NCBI GenBank assembly: GCA_910584235.1
Contig: CAJTZD010000005.1
Span: forward strand, 9,905-73,904
DNA from: an uncultured Acetatifactor sp.
GTDB lineage: Bacteria; Bacillota; Clostridia; Lachnospirales; Lachnospiraceae
DNA: 64,000 nt
Reading direction: 5' to 3'
Shown here: positions 26,825-35,608 of the stretch, piece by piece
Layout: every line of letters starts with the position of its first letter
Position numbering within the stretch: the first letter of the stretch is position 1
Position numbers and translations under genes: made by a program
The notes under the pieces: model-generated
Seen by the model: the letters and a program-made list of their open reading frames with translations, nothing else
What the model was told of the DNA's origin: nothing
Database searches by the model: none

Positions 26825-28300
26825 TTATCTTTCTCTCTGCCGCTTCCCCGCAGTCTTTAGAATCCAGTCCACCGCCGCCTCCCCATGGGTGGGCAGATTT
26901 AGAGGCGGCTGCCCGGCCGCTCCTCCGGCCTCCGGGTCCCGGGTCTCTTCCGCCCCAGTGCGGAAAGTCTGCAGAGCATACGCGGCTAACAGCCCCGCCA
27001 CCCGGCCCCGCTCAATAGAATTCTCCGCCCCCAAAAGCACCACCACCAGGTCATGTTCCATGGCCCCATTCTCCCCCCGCAGGGATGTGACCAGACAGGC
27101 TCCGGCTTTATTGGTGGTTCCGGTTTTCAGGCCCGTGACCGCAGCCATATTGTGCAGCAGCGGATTGGAATTCTTCACTTCCAGCCCCAGAGATTCTATC
27201 ACGGCAGATTTCTGAGAAGTGATGTCCGTAATCTGGGGATATACCCTCAACAAATACGATACCATCCGAAACATATCCTCCGCGCTCATACGATTCTGCC
27301 GCTTCGAGGGAATGGCATCCTGGGTGTAGGCGGGCAGACCATGGCTATTGTAGAACACTGCCTGGGAAAGCCCCAACTCCAGCGCTTTCTGATTCATCCT
27401 CTCCACAAAAGCCTCCTCTGAGCCCGCGACGGTCTCCGCCAGACAAAAGGCGCATTCATTGCTGGAGGGCAAAAGAGCCCCCAGCAGCAGCTCCTCCACG
27501 GTAATCTGCTCCCCGGCTTTTAGCGGAATCACCCCATCCCCTGACTCCGCCAGCATCTGGGCCCCCTCAGAAATCGTGACCAATTGCCCAGGGGAAAGCT
27601 GCCCCGCCGAGATGGCCTCCATGGTTAAGAGACAGGTCATCAGTTTGGAGGTGCTGGCGATAGGATAGGACACATCTGCCTGATACCCATAATAAATCTC
27701 CCCCGTGGTAGCGTCCCCTGCCAGCACACTGTTGACCCCATAAAAATACCCTGCCTGCTCCAAAGCCTCCGGGGATACCCGGAAAGGTTCACTGGTATAA
27801 ATCTGCAGCACCCCTGCCGGGGACACCTCCAGATTTACGTCCAAAATCATAGCCACATCCGCAGCCATCATGAAACAGTCATAAGAGCCCGAGGGCAAAG
27901 GCAGAATCAAGGTATAATAAACCGTCTTTTCCCCATTTACCGTGAACTCATTTCTCCGCACGGAAGCCTCCGGAATTTCCTCCTCACCCCATGGAACATT
28001 CTCCGTACCCACAGGCACATACCCCTGCCCCAGATTCAAAGACACCGATGCCTTAGCGATATCCAGAGAAAATCCTTTCTCCGTACCATTCAAAACCATA
28101 GCAATATCCCGCAGAGAAAGATAGGTATTGCCTACATAGTCACAGTCCAGAATCTTTACCGTGCCTGCTGCCCCAAAGTCCGTCTGCACCTGACAGATTC
28201 CCGGAATCTCATACCCCGCCTCTGCCCGGGCAGGCAGCATGGAGCATATCAAAGTAGCACACAATACCATAGCACCTATTTTCTGCAGAATTCTTTTCAT
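26825..28300 (-). CDS. D-alanyl-D-alanine carboxypeptidase (peptidase S11, DacF-like)
   Basis: 491 residues with a signal peptide (LCATLICSMLPARAEA). The N-terminal ~150 residues resemble a copper-amine-oxidase-N-like beta domain (YVGNTYLSLRDIAMVLNGTE). The penicillin-binding domain has all three motifs: STSK (Ser216, Lys219), SSN (279-281) and KTG (392-394). It would remove the terminal D-alanine from peptidoglycan stem peptides outside the membrane. The C-terminus lacks a clear membrane anchor and ends in a Pro/Gly-rich tail. The start has GGGAGAGG. A 224-bp gap to the upstream gene holds nothing I can identify. Confidence 0.92.
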   Translation of the reverse strand: MKRILQKIGAMVLCATLICSMLPARAEAGYEIPGICQVQTDFGAAGTVKILDCDYVGNTYLSLRDIAMVLNGTEKGFSLDIAKASVSLNLGQGYVPVGTENVPWGEEEIPEASVRRNEFTVNGEKTVYYTLILPLPSGSYDCFMMAADVAMILDVNLEVSPAGVLQIYTSEPFRVSPEALEQAGYFYGVNSVLAGDATTGEIYYGYQADVSYPIASTSKLMTCLLTMEAISAGQLSPGQLVTISEGAQMLAESGDGVIPLKAGEQITVEELLLGALLPSSNECAFCLAETVAGSEEAFVERMNQKALELGLSQAVFYNSHGLPAYTQDAIPSKRQNRMSAEDMFRMVSYLLRVYPQITDITSQKSAVIESLGLEVKNSNPLLHNMAAVTGLKTGTTNKAGACLVTSLRGENGAMEHDLVVVLLGAENSIERGRVAGLLAAYALQTFRTGAEETRDPEAGGAAGQPPLNLPTHGEAAVDWILKTAGKRQRER

Positions 28301-28524
28301 TCCTCTCCCTCTTCTCCGCTTTCACCCATAAGCCTATTGCCATGTCACCTGGCGAAAACTCGCTTCCAGACATATCGCTTCCGAAAACATATACAACAGA
28401 AACTCCATTCAGTCCTGAGCCCAGGACCTCACCGCCACTCAGTATTTCCGCTCCTGAATATAGAATTCATTTACCTGCATCCTCTCACCCCAGGCATCCT
28501 CTTCGGCTCTGTCCTCTAAAAAAC

Positions 28525-29256
28525 TCACCGGCTTTCCGTTTGCTTTAACTGATATACAATAGGGTATCGCTCCGGAAAAAGGCTGACCGCAGCCCCGGCT
28601 TCCCCGGACAAAATCAACATGGAATCTTTCCGGACATAACTCTCCTCCTTTGTGGCTGCAGTGCCTCCCGCCTCAAACTGCCGCAGCAGAACCTCCTCCC
28701 CCGCTTCATAGATGCCGCTGCCATCATACTCGGCCTGGAGCTCCTCCAGATCTGGCAGCAGCGCCGGACCGCAGGTCGTCAGATAAGACACCGCAGACAT
28801 TCCGAAAGCCTCACTGATCAGCGCCTCCGTCTCCTCTGCGTCCGTGCCTCCCCCATAGCCTGCCATGCGGAGCCTTTCCGCCACCAGCTCTTCAAAGACC
28901 GCCGCAAACGCCTCATAGGCAGCCTGATTACAGGCCTCATAGCTCTCCGGCACCACATTGCAGGAAAAAGTCCCCTCAAACCTGCCAGTCTGTTCAAAAG
29001 CCAGGTTGACTTGCACAGTCAATTCCGGCATACAATCCTCCACATCCTCCTGGGAAATGGAGACAGCCTCTATGTCCTGAAGCCAGCCATATGCCTGAGC
29101 GGCGGCATACTGAGTCATAGACAATTCCGTAGCCCACTCCCCGGAAAGATCCCTGTCCCCCGGCCTGTAAAAATACAGATACGCCAAAAACGCAATGGCA
29201 GCGCTTAGAGACAGAAACAATAAGGTAAATATGATGCTTTTTATGGCCTTTCCCAT
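28525..29256 (-). CDS. Membrane-anchored extracytoplasmic protein, function unknown
   Basis: 243 residues. A single N-terminal membrane helix (IIFTLLFLSLSAAIAFLAYLY) anchors an extracellular domain beginning GDRDLSGEWATELSMTQYAA. The rest is predicted to be a mixed alpha/beta domain with no motif I recognise. The ATG at 29254-29256 has GGGGGG at a proper distance; the in-frame ATG eight codons earlier does not. It lies upstream of the carboxypeptidase on the same strand, so a role in the cell envelope is possible but unproven. Confidence 0.7.
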   Translation of the reverse strand: MGKAIKSIIFTLLFLSLSAAIAFLAYLYFYRPGDRDLSGEWATELSMTQYAAAQAYGWLQDIEAVSISQEDVEDCMPELTVQVNLAFEQTGRFEGTFSCNVVPESYEACNQAAYEAFAAVFEELVAERLRMAGYGGGTDAEETEALISEAFGMSAVSYLTTCGPALLPDLEELQAEYDGSGIYEAGEEVLLRQFEAGGTAATKEESYVRKDSMLILSGEAGAAVSLFPERYPIVYQLKQTESR

Positions 29257-29477
29257 AGTAATCCCCCCTGTATACAGCATGCAATCCGGCTATCTACATA
29301 GTAAAAGTCGTCTCTCCTGAAATCCTTGAAAAACTCGATTCCTATGGGATTTTCTTGTCCTCCATACTGTCTGCGCCTCCATTCCCTCCCAAAACTCATG
29401 TACCGTCTCTGCAAGAAGCTTAAGGCTTTACCCTAATTCTACCACATCTGCCAGGTGGAAGCCACTCCGAAGCTTTC

Positions 29478-30752
29478 CTACTTTTTCTCAGGCGTTTTTT
29501 CCGCTTTCTCCTCCCGGTGGAAATATTTATCCAGCTCTTTTCTGGTGTCCTCCGGCATGCCTTTCTTTACGGGCAAAACCGCGGCGTTCGCCACATCCCC
29601 GATAATCCGGACCGCGAATTCCACATTTTTATCCATGGCTTTTTCGCTTAAGACAGGCAGCAGATCATGGATGGTATGGATCTCCGCCGTGGATGTCCCC
29701 CTGCCCAGGCCCAGCGCCGGAATTTCCTTATCGCAGAAAGGAGCGGAATCGCTGGAGTGAACCCTGGCCTGAATTTCCGCGGAATATCCTGTCAGCTTAC
29801 AATACTGCTCCACGAATGTCCGCAGTTCTTTCTCTCCCGTGACGCAGATTCTGTTACCGCCCAGTGCAGTGCCGCACATATCAAAATTGAAACAAAAACC
29901 AATCTTGTCTAACAGTTCCTCCTGCTGCTCCACATAAGCCTTTGACCCCAACAGTCCCAGTTCCTCGCTGCCGCACCAGATAAACCGCAGCGTCCTCCTG
30001 GCCGGATTTGCCGCAAAATGCCGGAAAATTCCCAAAAGCGCTACAGAACCGGTAGCATTGTCCCAGGCACCGGTGCCCACCGGGACGGAATCATAATGGG
30101 CTGTGAGCACAATGCTCTCCTCTTTCAGGTCCGTACCCTCAATCACAGCCAACACATTCTGGCTCTCCGGTTCCGTGTCTTCCTGCTCCAGGGTGAGAGA
30201 TACCTTTTCCACCTCCTCCTGAATCAGCCACAGCGCATCCGCCGCCGGAATCGCAAAGCCGGGAATACGCCCGTTTCTGGTGAAATGCTCCCGCAGTCTC
30301 CGGGGATACAGAGAAGCCTCCTCTTCGGTGAAATAATACTTGCCCTGCATCACCAGGAACGCCGATGCCTTATGCTCCACCAGCCTCTTGTAGCATTTCT
30401 CGTCGGTGAGGTTATTTAACAGCACCACCTTGCCCTCCAGGCTTCCGACTCCGGCGAAGTCAATCTCCGAGGCATCGTCCAGATACACCAATGTACACTC
30501 CCTGTCAATGCAGCCTGACTGCAGGAAAGGCACACAGGGGATCTCCCGGCCTGCCGCCTGCACGGAACATTTCGTCACCTTTGCGTCCGGTATCCGGAAT
30601 GTCATGTATTCCCCCCGGATGTACTCCCGGCCTGCCTCCCGGGCAGCCTGGTTGATTTCTTCCTGAATCAGTTTTGCTGCCTGCTTCTCCTCCTGGCTTC
30701 CGCCTATCCGGACGAAGCTCAGTTCTTTCACCAGATCCATTAGTTTCTTCAT
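29478..30752 (-). CDS. M28-family zinc aminopeptidase-like protein
   Basis: 424 residues, cytosolic. The metal-binding residues are seen in IVLTAHYDSVPVGTGAWDNA (His and Asp ligands), then CGSEELGLLGSKAYVE (general-base glutamate pair), then FNFDMCGTALGGN. A PA-like insert lies at residues ~75-190. The later HSSDSAPFCDKEIPALGLGR region supplies the last histidine ligand. These enzymes remove N-terminal amino acids or act on small dipeptide-like substrates. The ATG at 30750-30752 has GAGGAGG. It is monocistronic with its own promoter. Confidence 0.88.
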   Translation of the reverse strand: MKKLMDLVKELSFVRIGGSQEEKQAAKLIQEEINQAAREAGREYIRGEYMTFRIPDAKVTKCSVQAAGREIPCVPFLQSGCIDRECTLVYLDDASEIDFAGVGSLEGKVVLLNNLTDEKCYKRLVEHKASAFLVMQGKYYFTEEEASLYPRRLREHFTRNGRIPGFAIPAADALWLIQEEVEKVSLTLEQEDTEPESQNVLAVIEGTDLKEESIVLTAHYDSVPVGTGAWDNATGSVALLGIFRHFAANPARRTLRFIWCGSEELGLLGSKAYVEQQEELLDKIGFCFNFDMCGTALGGNRICVTGEKELRTFVEQYCKLTGYSAEIQARVHSSDSAPFCDKEIPALGLGRGTSTAEIHTIHDLLPVLSEKAMDKNVEFAVRIIGDVANAAVLPVKKGMPEDTRKELDKYFHREEKAEKTPEKK

Positions 30753-30809
30753 TTTCTGCCTCCTCGTATCCCATCTGTATAGAAATATCTGTCTCAATGG
30801 GATACATCC

Positions 30810-30838
30810 ATTATATCTGTCTTATGAACATAACGCAA
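30810..30838 (-). promoter_or_regulatory. Promoter of the M28 peptidase gene
   Basis: Minus strand: TTGCGT (30833-30838), 17-bp spacer, TATAAT (30810-30815), about 55 bp before the start. Confidence 0.65.
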
Positions 30839-31042
30839 TGCCTGTTCATCAGAAAAAGCAACAAATTGTTTCGCTACTTGTTTCGCTTCGAGAGGTAGCG
30901 TTTTATCCCCTCGTTCTCCCTGTCAGTGTTCTAGGATACACTCTCCCTGCCCTGCACATAAAAATATACCAACGGGCTGATCTGTGTCTGGCTCAGGCCT
31001 CACAGAATTCCGCTTCCCTCCTGAGGCAATCAGACTGCCCTG

Positions 31043-31532
31043 ACAAACGAACTCTTTGCCGAACTGGATCAGGCCCTGCACTCCCCAAAAGCCCTCTATG
31101 ACTTCCTGGAAAAACTGCTGACAGCGGATCTGGGCATGCTCTTCGACATCTCGTCCGCGTTCCGGTTCTACAACCTCATCTACAGCGACAAGCTGCTGCG
31201 CACTTCCGTCAGGACAGGGGAGCGGTATCTCTATGGCTTTGACCAGTTTACTTAGACCTATGCCCCCTTCTCCCACGCCCTGTCGGAAATCACCGCAGCC
31301 CTGCGGGCTCAGACCCCCTCCCTCACCATGGGCAATATGTTCCACGAATCCCCCGCCGTAAAAAAAAAGAGCCGGAGACAGCCTCCGGATGGAAAGGGCA
31401 AAACAGCTCCTCCTCACCACCGATCTGTCCCTGGCAGCCGTCAGCGAGGCAGTGGGCTTTAACGACTACTTCTATTTCATGAAAAAATTCAAGAAAGAAA
31501 CAGGCATAACGCCGGGGCATTTCCGGAGCTGA
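31043..31532 (+). pseudogene. AraC-family regulator, decayed
   Basis: The frame from 31043 reads NELFAELDQALHSPKALYDF and continues as a YesN/AraC-like linker region to an in-frame TAG near 31253. It resumes as YAPFSHALSEITAALRAQT. Near 31360-31390 part of the first helix-turn-helix is missing and the frame shifts. The last frame reads MERAKQLLLTTDLSLAAVSE and VGFNDYFYFMKKFKKETGIT, ending at 31530-31532. This is the typical second half of an AraC DNA-binding domain. The premature stop, the deletion and the frameshift make a functional product very unlikely. It sits between the M28 peptidase and a sugar transporter and fills most of the 30753-31614 gap. Confidence 0.8.
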
Positions 31533-31614
31533 CCATACTCTTACGTTTTTCTCCTATGTCTCCAGGACAAAACTGCCCCGGAGACAGGAACTGCACGAAC
31601 CCGATTCCGCGCAA

Positions 31615-33300
31615 TTACTCAAATGAACTATAATACTCCTCGTATTCTTTCTGGACTTCATCCCCGCCGGCTTCTTTCAAGGCTGCCCTGTAAGCTTCTA
31701 CATTGGCATCAAATTCCTCTGGTGCGCAGGTAATACATTTCACCAGATGTTCATCTGAAGCCAATCCCAATTCTGTAGAATTATCGCTATGGACAGGTGC
31801 CGTGTACACTGTCTGACTTCTAACTATCCCTGCAGTAGCATTCACATAATTATCAACCACATAATCTTTCCAGTCTCCATAGCCCTGCGCTGTGGATTGT
31901 ATAAAGTCCGCATCCGTCATAAAATATCCGCCATTGCCCACCAGGAACAAGTCATTATTGATCCAGTCCTTATCTTTTGCATTATAGTCGGCGTCTATCG
32001 CCACAGGAATACCGTCTTCATACTGGAAATGTTCTCCCTCGAATCCATGGTACAAGGTAAATCCGCCTTCCTGAGTAGACAACCAATCCAGGTAAGTGAT
32101 GCAGGCTTCCACATTTTTTGTGGTCTTAGGGATAAAGATATAAAAGCCATTCAATGCATAGCCGGGATTATATATCTGACCATCATTCACATTAACAAAC
32201 GGCGGAATCGATACATACTCTGCTTCAGGATTGCTTTGCTTCAATGTCTGGAGCAGAGAACCTCTGTCTAATGCCACATTGGTATTGACGTTTGCCTCCA
32301 GCACGCCCACCTGGCCATTCACTATTAACTTGCCTGCTTCAGCCTGTGTATCTGCAACTGTATAGTATTCCGGTTCTACCAGTCTTTCATTGTACAAAGT
32401 GTTTAAGAATCTCAGATATTCCACCGCACCGTCATCTGTGTATATGAAATTCCAGCGATTACTGTTATAAAGCTTTACATCTGACACAGATTTCAGGAAA
32501 GAATGTCCCAGCGGCGACACACTGTAAACGCCAAATTGTGTGGAATAATATGGCACGCACTCCGGGTAATTCTCTTTAAATGCTTTCAATACGGTGTGCA
32601 GTTCTTCCACTGTAGTCGGTATCTCCAGTTCCAGGGCATCCAGCCAGTCCTTGCGGATAAAGCTTTCCATCATGGCACCTGTAGATCTCCTTGCCGTAAT
32701 TGCAAACAGTTCTCCTTTCGAATTACGCCCGTAATCCAGCACCTCATCTGTCACATAAGCCTTTAGGTTCCTGGCCTGTTCTTCCCCGTCTACATACTCG
32801 CTTAAATTATAAGTGCCGCCATCATTGTAGTAATTCTCGGCATCCCCATAGGCAAAAACAATGTCAGGAGCCGTGTCTGTAGCCATCATAGTCTGCAGTT
32901 TGGTGAATTCCTCGCTTCTGGGCACAGCCACGAATTCTACATTGATTCCAACCTTATTCATCTCCTGGTTGATATATTGCGTCCATCTATTGTCTGTAAC
33001 CGTAGAGCCATCCGGCGCATTGCTGCGGTCAAATACTTCCACCTTGATGGTCACATTGTCAAACTGCTTGTCTCCATAAGTAGTCTGATAACCGCTGTTC
33101 TCCTCTCCGTCTTCTTTTCCCTCTGTCTGCTCCCCGGCATCCGGCTGGGAACTGCTCTCCGGCGTACTTGACTTGTCTTCCGTGCCGGCGGGCGATGCCC
33201 CGCTATCTTCTTTCTGTCCACATCCTCCCAGCAGCATACTTCCTGCCAACAAAGCGGCCAGCAGGGCTGCACGAATTCCTTTTCTCCTTTTTAACATCAT
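31615..33300 (-). CDS. Solute-binding lipoprotein of the second CUT1 sugar transporter
   Basis: About 561 residues. Lipobox LLGGC places the acylated cysteine near residue 27. An acidic Ser/Glu/Gly-rich linker precedes the mature domain, which starts with DNVTIKVEVFDRSNAPDGST. This is the large LplA-like class. It would deliver an unidentified oligosaccharide to the permeases encoded upstream. The start has GGAGG before a tandem ATG pair (33298-33300 and 33295-33297). The gene is separated from the permease genes by 228 bp of hairpins, which may lower or raise its expression relative to them. Confidence 0.92.
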   Translation of the reverse strand: MMLKRRKGIRAALLAALLAGSMLLGGCGQKEDSGASPAGTEDKSSTPESSSQPDAGEQTEGKEDGEENSGYQTTYGDKQFDNVTIKVEVFDRSNAPDGSTVTDNRWTQYINQEMNKVGINVEFVAVPRSEEFTKLQTMMATDTAPDIVFAYGDAENYYNDGGTYNLSEYVDGEEQARNLKAYVTDEVLDYGRNSKGELFAITARRSTGAMMESFIRKDWLDALELEIPTTVEELHTVLKAFKENYPECVPYYSTQFGVYSVSPLGHSFLKSVSDVKLYNSNRWNFIYTDDGAVEYLRFLNTLYNERLVEPEYYTVADTQAEAGKLIVNGQVGVLEANVNTNVALDRGSLLQTLKQSNPEAEYVSIPPFVNVNDGQIYNPGYALNGFYIFIPKTTKNVEACITYLDWLSTQEGGFTLYHGFEGEHFQYEDGIPVAIDADYNAKDKDWINNDLFLVGNGGYFMTDADFIQSTAQGYGDWKDYVVDNYVNATAGIVRSQTVYTAPVHSDNSTELGLASDEHLVKCITCAPEEFDANVEAYRAALKEAGGDEVQKEYEEYYSSFE

Positions 33301-33527
33301 GTTTTCCTCCATTCTGCCGCTGACGTCTGCGGCCAACACTCTTCAAAGACAGTGCACGTCACCACTGCCTCTCCGCCCAAGGCGGAACCTAACAAAACAA
33401 TAAATAACTCGCTACAAAAATCGCTGTAAAACCGGAAGAATGCCCATGCACTTCGGGCATTCTTCTGTGTGAGACTGGCTTGCAAAGCGAATTCATTCGC
33501 TTGCGAGCCAAGAAGTTCTTTACACAC
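33297..33527 (-). CDS. Open frame of 76 codons spanning the permease/binding-protein gap (doubtful)
   Basis: From a GTG one base after the permease stop, an open frame runs to a TGA overlapping the binding-protein ATG. It starts VCKELLGSQANEFALQASLT. AAAGG lies at a suitable distance upstream of the GTG. The frame passes through several hairpins. Its start (V-C-K-E-L-L) resembles the tail encoded by repeat copy B (V-C-N-E-L-L). It may be a coupled small peptide or simply an open frame within a repeat; I favour the latter. Confidence 0.25.
   Translation of the reverse strand: MCKELLGSQANEFALQASLTQKNARSAWAFFRFYSDFCSELFIVLLGSALGGEAVVTCTVFEECWPQTSAAEWRKT
33435..33465. other. 11-bp-stem hairpin in the permease/binding-protein gap
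   Basis: GAAGAATGCCC and GGGCATTCTTC form a perfect stem. On the minus strand it follows the larger hairpin of repeat copy D. It may be a processing or partial attenuation structure that sets the ratio of permease and binding-protein transcripts. Confidence 0.5.
33467..33527 (-). repeat. Structured stop-codon-associated repeat, variant copy D
   Basis: It begins GTGTGTAAAGAACTTCTTGG one base after the permease stop TAA. The stem GGCTCGCAAGCGAA / TTCGCTTTGCAAGCC with loop TGAA is closed by GTGTG/CACAC. The first 17 bases match copy B in all but one position, but the inner hairpin is different. Position and orientation relative to the upstream gene are the same as in copies A and B. Confidence 0.65.
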
Positions 33528-33528
33528 T

Positions 33529-34404
33529 TTAGCCTTTCACCGACCCCAGCATAACCCCTTTCACAAAATACTTCTGCAGCCAGGGGTATACCAGGATAAT
33601 GGGCAAAGTGGCAAATACGACCGTGGCCATCTTCAGAGATTCCGACATGGCCTGGGTGCCCATGCCCTCCGCCGCCATGGAAGCCTGGTTCAGCTCATTG
33701 GCAAAAAGCATCTGCCGCAGCCGCAGCTGCAGGGAAAATTTCTCAGCCGACTGGATATAGATAAGGGAACTGAAATAATCGTTCCAATACCCCACCGCGT
33801 AAAACAAGCCGATTGTAGCAATGATGGGTACCGACAATGGCAGCGCGATCTGAAACAATACTTTCATGTCCCCGGCCCCGTCAATCAGAGCCGCCTCTTC
33901 CAGTTCCTTAGGCAGCTCCCGGAAAAATGTCCGCATGACAATGAAATTGAACACGCTCATGGCGGAAGGCACCACCAAAGCCGCATAGGTGTCATACATA
34001 CCAAGGCCGCGCACCACGATGAAAGTGGGTATGATACCACCCCCGAAGTACATGGTGAACAGCATAAAACCACTGATAATCTTCCTGCCCTTCAGCTTTT
34101 CCTTGGACAGGGCGTATGCCGCCGCTATGGTCAGCACCAGCCCCAGCATCGTCCCGGACAATGTCACCACACAGGTCACCTGCATGGATAGCCAGACCGA
34201 CTGCTGTTTGAAGATCTCCCTGTAAGCGTCCAGTTGGAAATCAATGGGGTAAAATGTCACTTTTCCTCCCAGCACAGCCGCTTTTCCGCTGACGGAACAG
34301 GCCAGAACGTTTAAAAAGGGATAGATACATATAACGACAATGAGGGTGACAATGACATACAGCAGAGTTTCGGCTGCCGACATTTTTTTCTTTTTCCTTG
34401 TCAT
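33529..34404 (-). CDS. CUT1 ABC transporter permease, LplC type (second system)
   Basis: 291 residues with six predicted helices. The first is TLLYVIVTLIVVICIYPFL. The EAA loop is EEAALIDGAGDMKVLFQIAL, and the C-terminus KGVMLGSVKG is typical. The ATG at 34402-34404 overlaps the stop of the upstream permease as ATGA, with GGAGGG six bases away, so the two permeases are translationally coupled at about equal ratio. The ATPase is not encoded here. Confidence 0.92.
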   Translation of the reverse strand: MTRKKKKMSAAETLLYVIVTLIVVICIYPFLNVLACSVSGKAAVLGGKVTFYPIDFQLDAYREIFKQQSVWLSMQVTCVVTLSGTMLGLVLTIAAAYALSKEKLKGRKIISGFMLFTMYFGGGIIPTFIVVRGLGMYDTYAALVVPSAMSVFNFIVMRTFFRELPKELEEAALIDGAGDMKVLFQIALPLSVPIIATIGLFYAVGYWNDYFSSLIYIQSAEKFSLQLRLRQMLFANELNQASMAAEGMGTQAMSESLKMATVVFATLPIILVYPWLQKYFVKGVMLGSVKG

Positions 34405-35315
34405 AGGATACCCTCCTCTCCCATACATTTCGCTATCCTGTCCACGATCACCAGAATGATGATATTTACCAAAGACTGGAACAGGCCGATGGCCGTCGCC
34501 AGGTCATACTGGGCTTTCTCAATGCCCAGACGGTATACATAGGTACTGATCACCTCCGAAATGGCCATTACCTTGGTATTGCCCAGCAGCAGGGGCGCAT
34601 CAAGACCAATGCTCATCATACTGCTTACATTCAGAATCAGCATGGTCACAGCCACGGACTTGATCATGGGCAGTGTGATGTAGCGGATTCGCTGGATCCT
34701 GGTGGCACCGTCCAGGTACGCCGCCTCGTAGAGGCTCTCGTCCACCCCCGTCAGGGCTGCCAGATAGATAATGGTTCCCCAGCCGATCTCTTTCCAGATG
34801 TTGCACAGGATGTAGGTAAAGATCCACCAGCCGTTGTTGCTCAGGAAAGGAACCGGGCCACCCCCTATGCTTTCCAGCACTTTATTCACCGTCCCGTTGG
34901 ACATATTGAACATGTTCTGTGCGATGCCTGCCACTACCACCCAGGATATGAAGTGGGGCAGGTAGAGCAGGGACTGGGAGACCCTCTTGAACTTCACGGC
35001 CCGCAGTTCGTTGAGCATCAGGGCCAGTGCAATGGTCAGCGGAAAACTGGCCGCCAAAGTCGCCAGATTCAGCACCAAAGTGTTGCGGACAGAGTTCCAG
35101 AACTGCTGGCTCTTCCAGATCTTGACGAAATTCTCCAATCCCACGAATTTAGAACCCAGGACGCCCTTAAAAATATTGTAGTCCTGGAAAGCCATCACGA
35201 TACCTGCCATGGGCAGATATTTGAAGACAACATAGTATACTATTACCGGGAGCACACACAGATACAGCCAGAAATCACGTTTCAGATAGTAGAGCGCTCC
35301 TCTTTTCTTTTTCAA
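34401..35315 (-). CDS. CUT1 ABC transporter permease, LplB type (second system)
   Basis: 304 residues with six predicted membrane helices, starting with FWLYLCVLPVIVYYVVFKYL. The EAA loop reads YEAAYLDGATRIQRIRYITL. It is the first gene of the permease-permease-binding protein operon, with a promoter at 35446-35475. Upstream lie paired direct repeats that match those in front of the AraC-type regulator gene, which suggests that regulator controls this operon. Confidence 0.92.
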   Translation of the reverse strand: MKKKRGALYYLKRDFWLYLCVLPVIVYYVVFKYLPMAGIVMAFQDYNIFKGVLGSKFVGLENFVKIWKSQQFWNSVRNTLVLNLATLAASFPLTIALALMLNELRAVKFKRVSQSLLYLPHFISWVVVAGIAQNMFNMSNGTVNKVLESIGGGPVPFLSNNGWWIFTYILCNIWKEIGWGTIIYLAALTGVDESLYEAAYLDGATRIQRIRYITLPMIKSVAVTMLILNVSSMMSIGLDAPLLLGNTKVMAISEVISTYVYRLGIEKAQYDLATAIGLFQSLVNIIILVIVDRIAKCMGEEGIL

Positions 35316-35445
35316 TCATTCCCTCCTTTCTGCCAGCGTATGGCATCTTATCTCCTGTGGCGTTTCTGTTTTGACTTCTGTCCTGACAGTCCCGCCGTGC
35401 CCGCTGCCGCCACCGGCGCCTTATGGGCGGCTCGTCCACAGGTTC

Positions 35446-35475
35446 ATTATAGGCAGAAAAGTTTACGAAATACAA
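35446..35475 (-). promoter_or_regulatory. Promoter of the second sugar transporter operon
   Basis: Minus strand: TATAAT (35446-35451) preceded at 18 bp by TTGTAT (35470-35475). The leader to the first permease is about 130 bases. Confidence 0.6.
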
Positions 35476-35500
35476 TCGTGCGTTTCTCCCTTTTCCTGTC

Positions 35501-35556
35501 ACTTTCTATAGGGAATCCGCCTGTTTATAGAAAGTAAAAGAAGCTGTATAGGATGT
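35501..35556 (-). promoter_or_regulatory. Putative AraC-type operator upstream of the transporter operon
   Basis: Half-sites ACTTTCTAT (35527-35535) and ACATCCTAT (35548-35556) on the minus strand start 21 bp apart. An inverted copy, TATAGAAAGT on the minus strand, lies at 35501-35510. The pair with the same 21-bp spacing recurs at 38096-38125. Two-turn direct repeats are the usual binding pattern of AraC-family dimers. The region partly overlaps the terminator of the regulator gene. Confidence 0.55.
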
Positions 35557-35572
35557 CATCCCTCCAGCTTCT
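35531..35572 (-). terminator. Terminator of the AraC-type regulator gene
   Basis: Minus strand: stem GAAGCTG/CAGCTTC with an inner GGATG/CATCC pairing, followed by TTTTACTTTC. It lies about 40 bp after the regulator stop codon. Confidence 0.6.
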
Positions 35573-35608
35573 TCCGGCTCATATCCTGCTATATCCTTTC
35601 TTCCCGGT

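Noticed and set aside
28301..28524. Possible short gene between the carboxypeptidase and the membrane-anchored protein
   Set aside because: Frames on both strands lack ribosome sites and protein-like composition.
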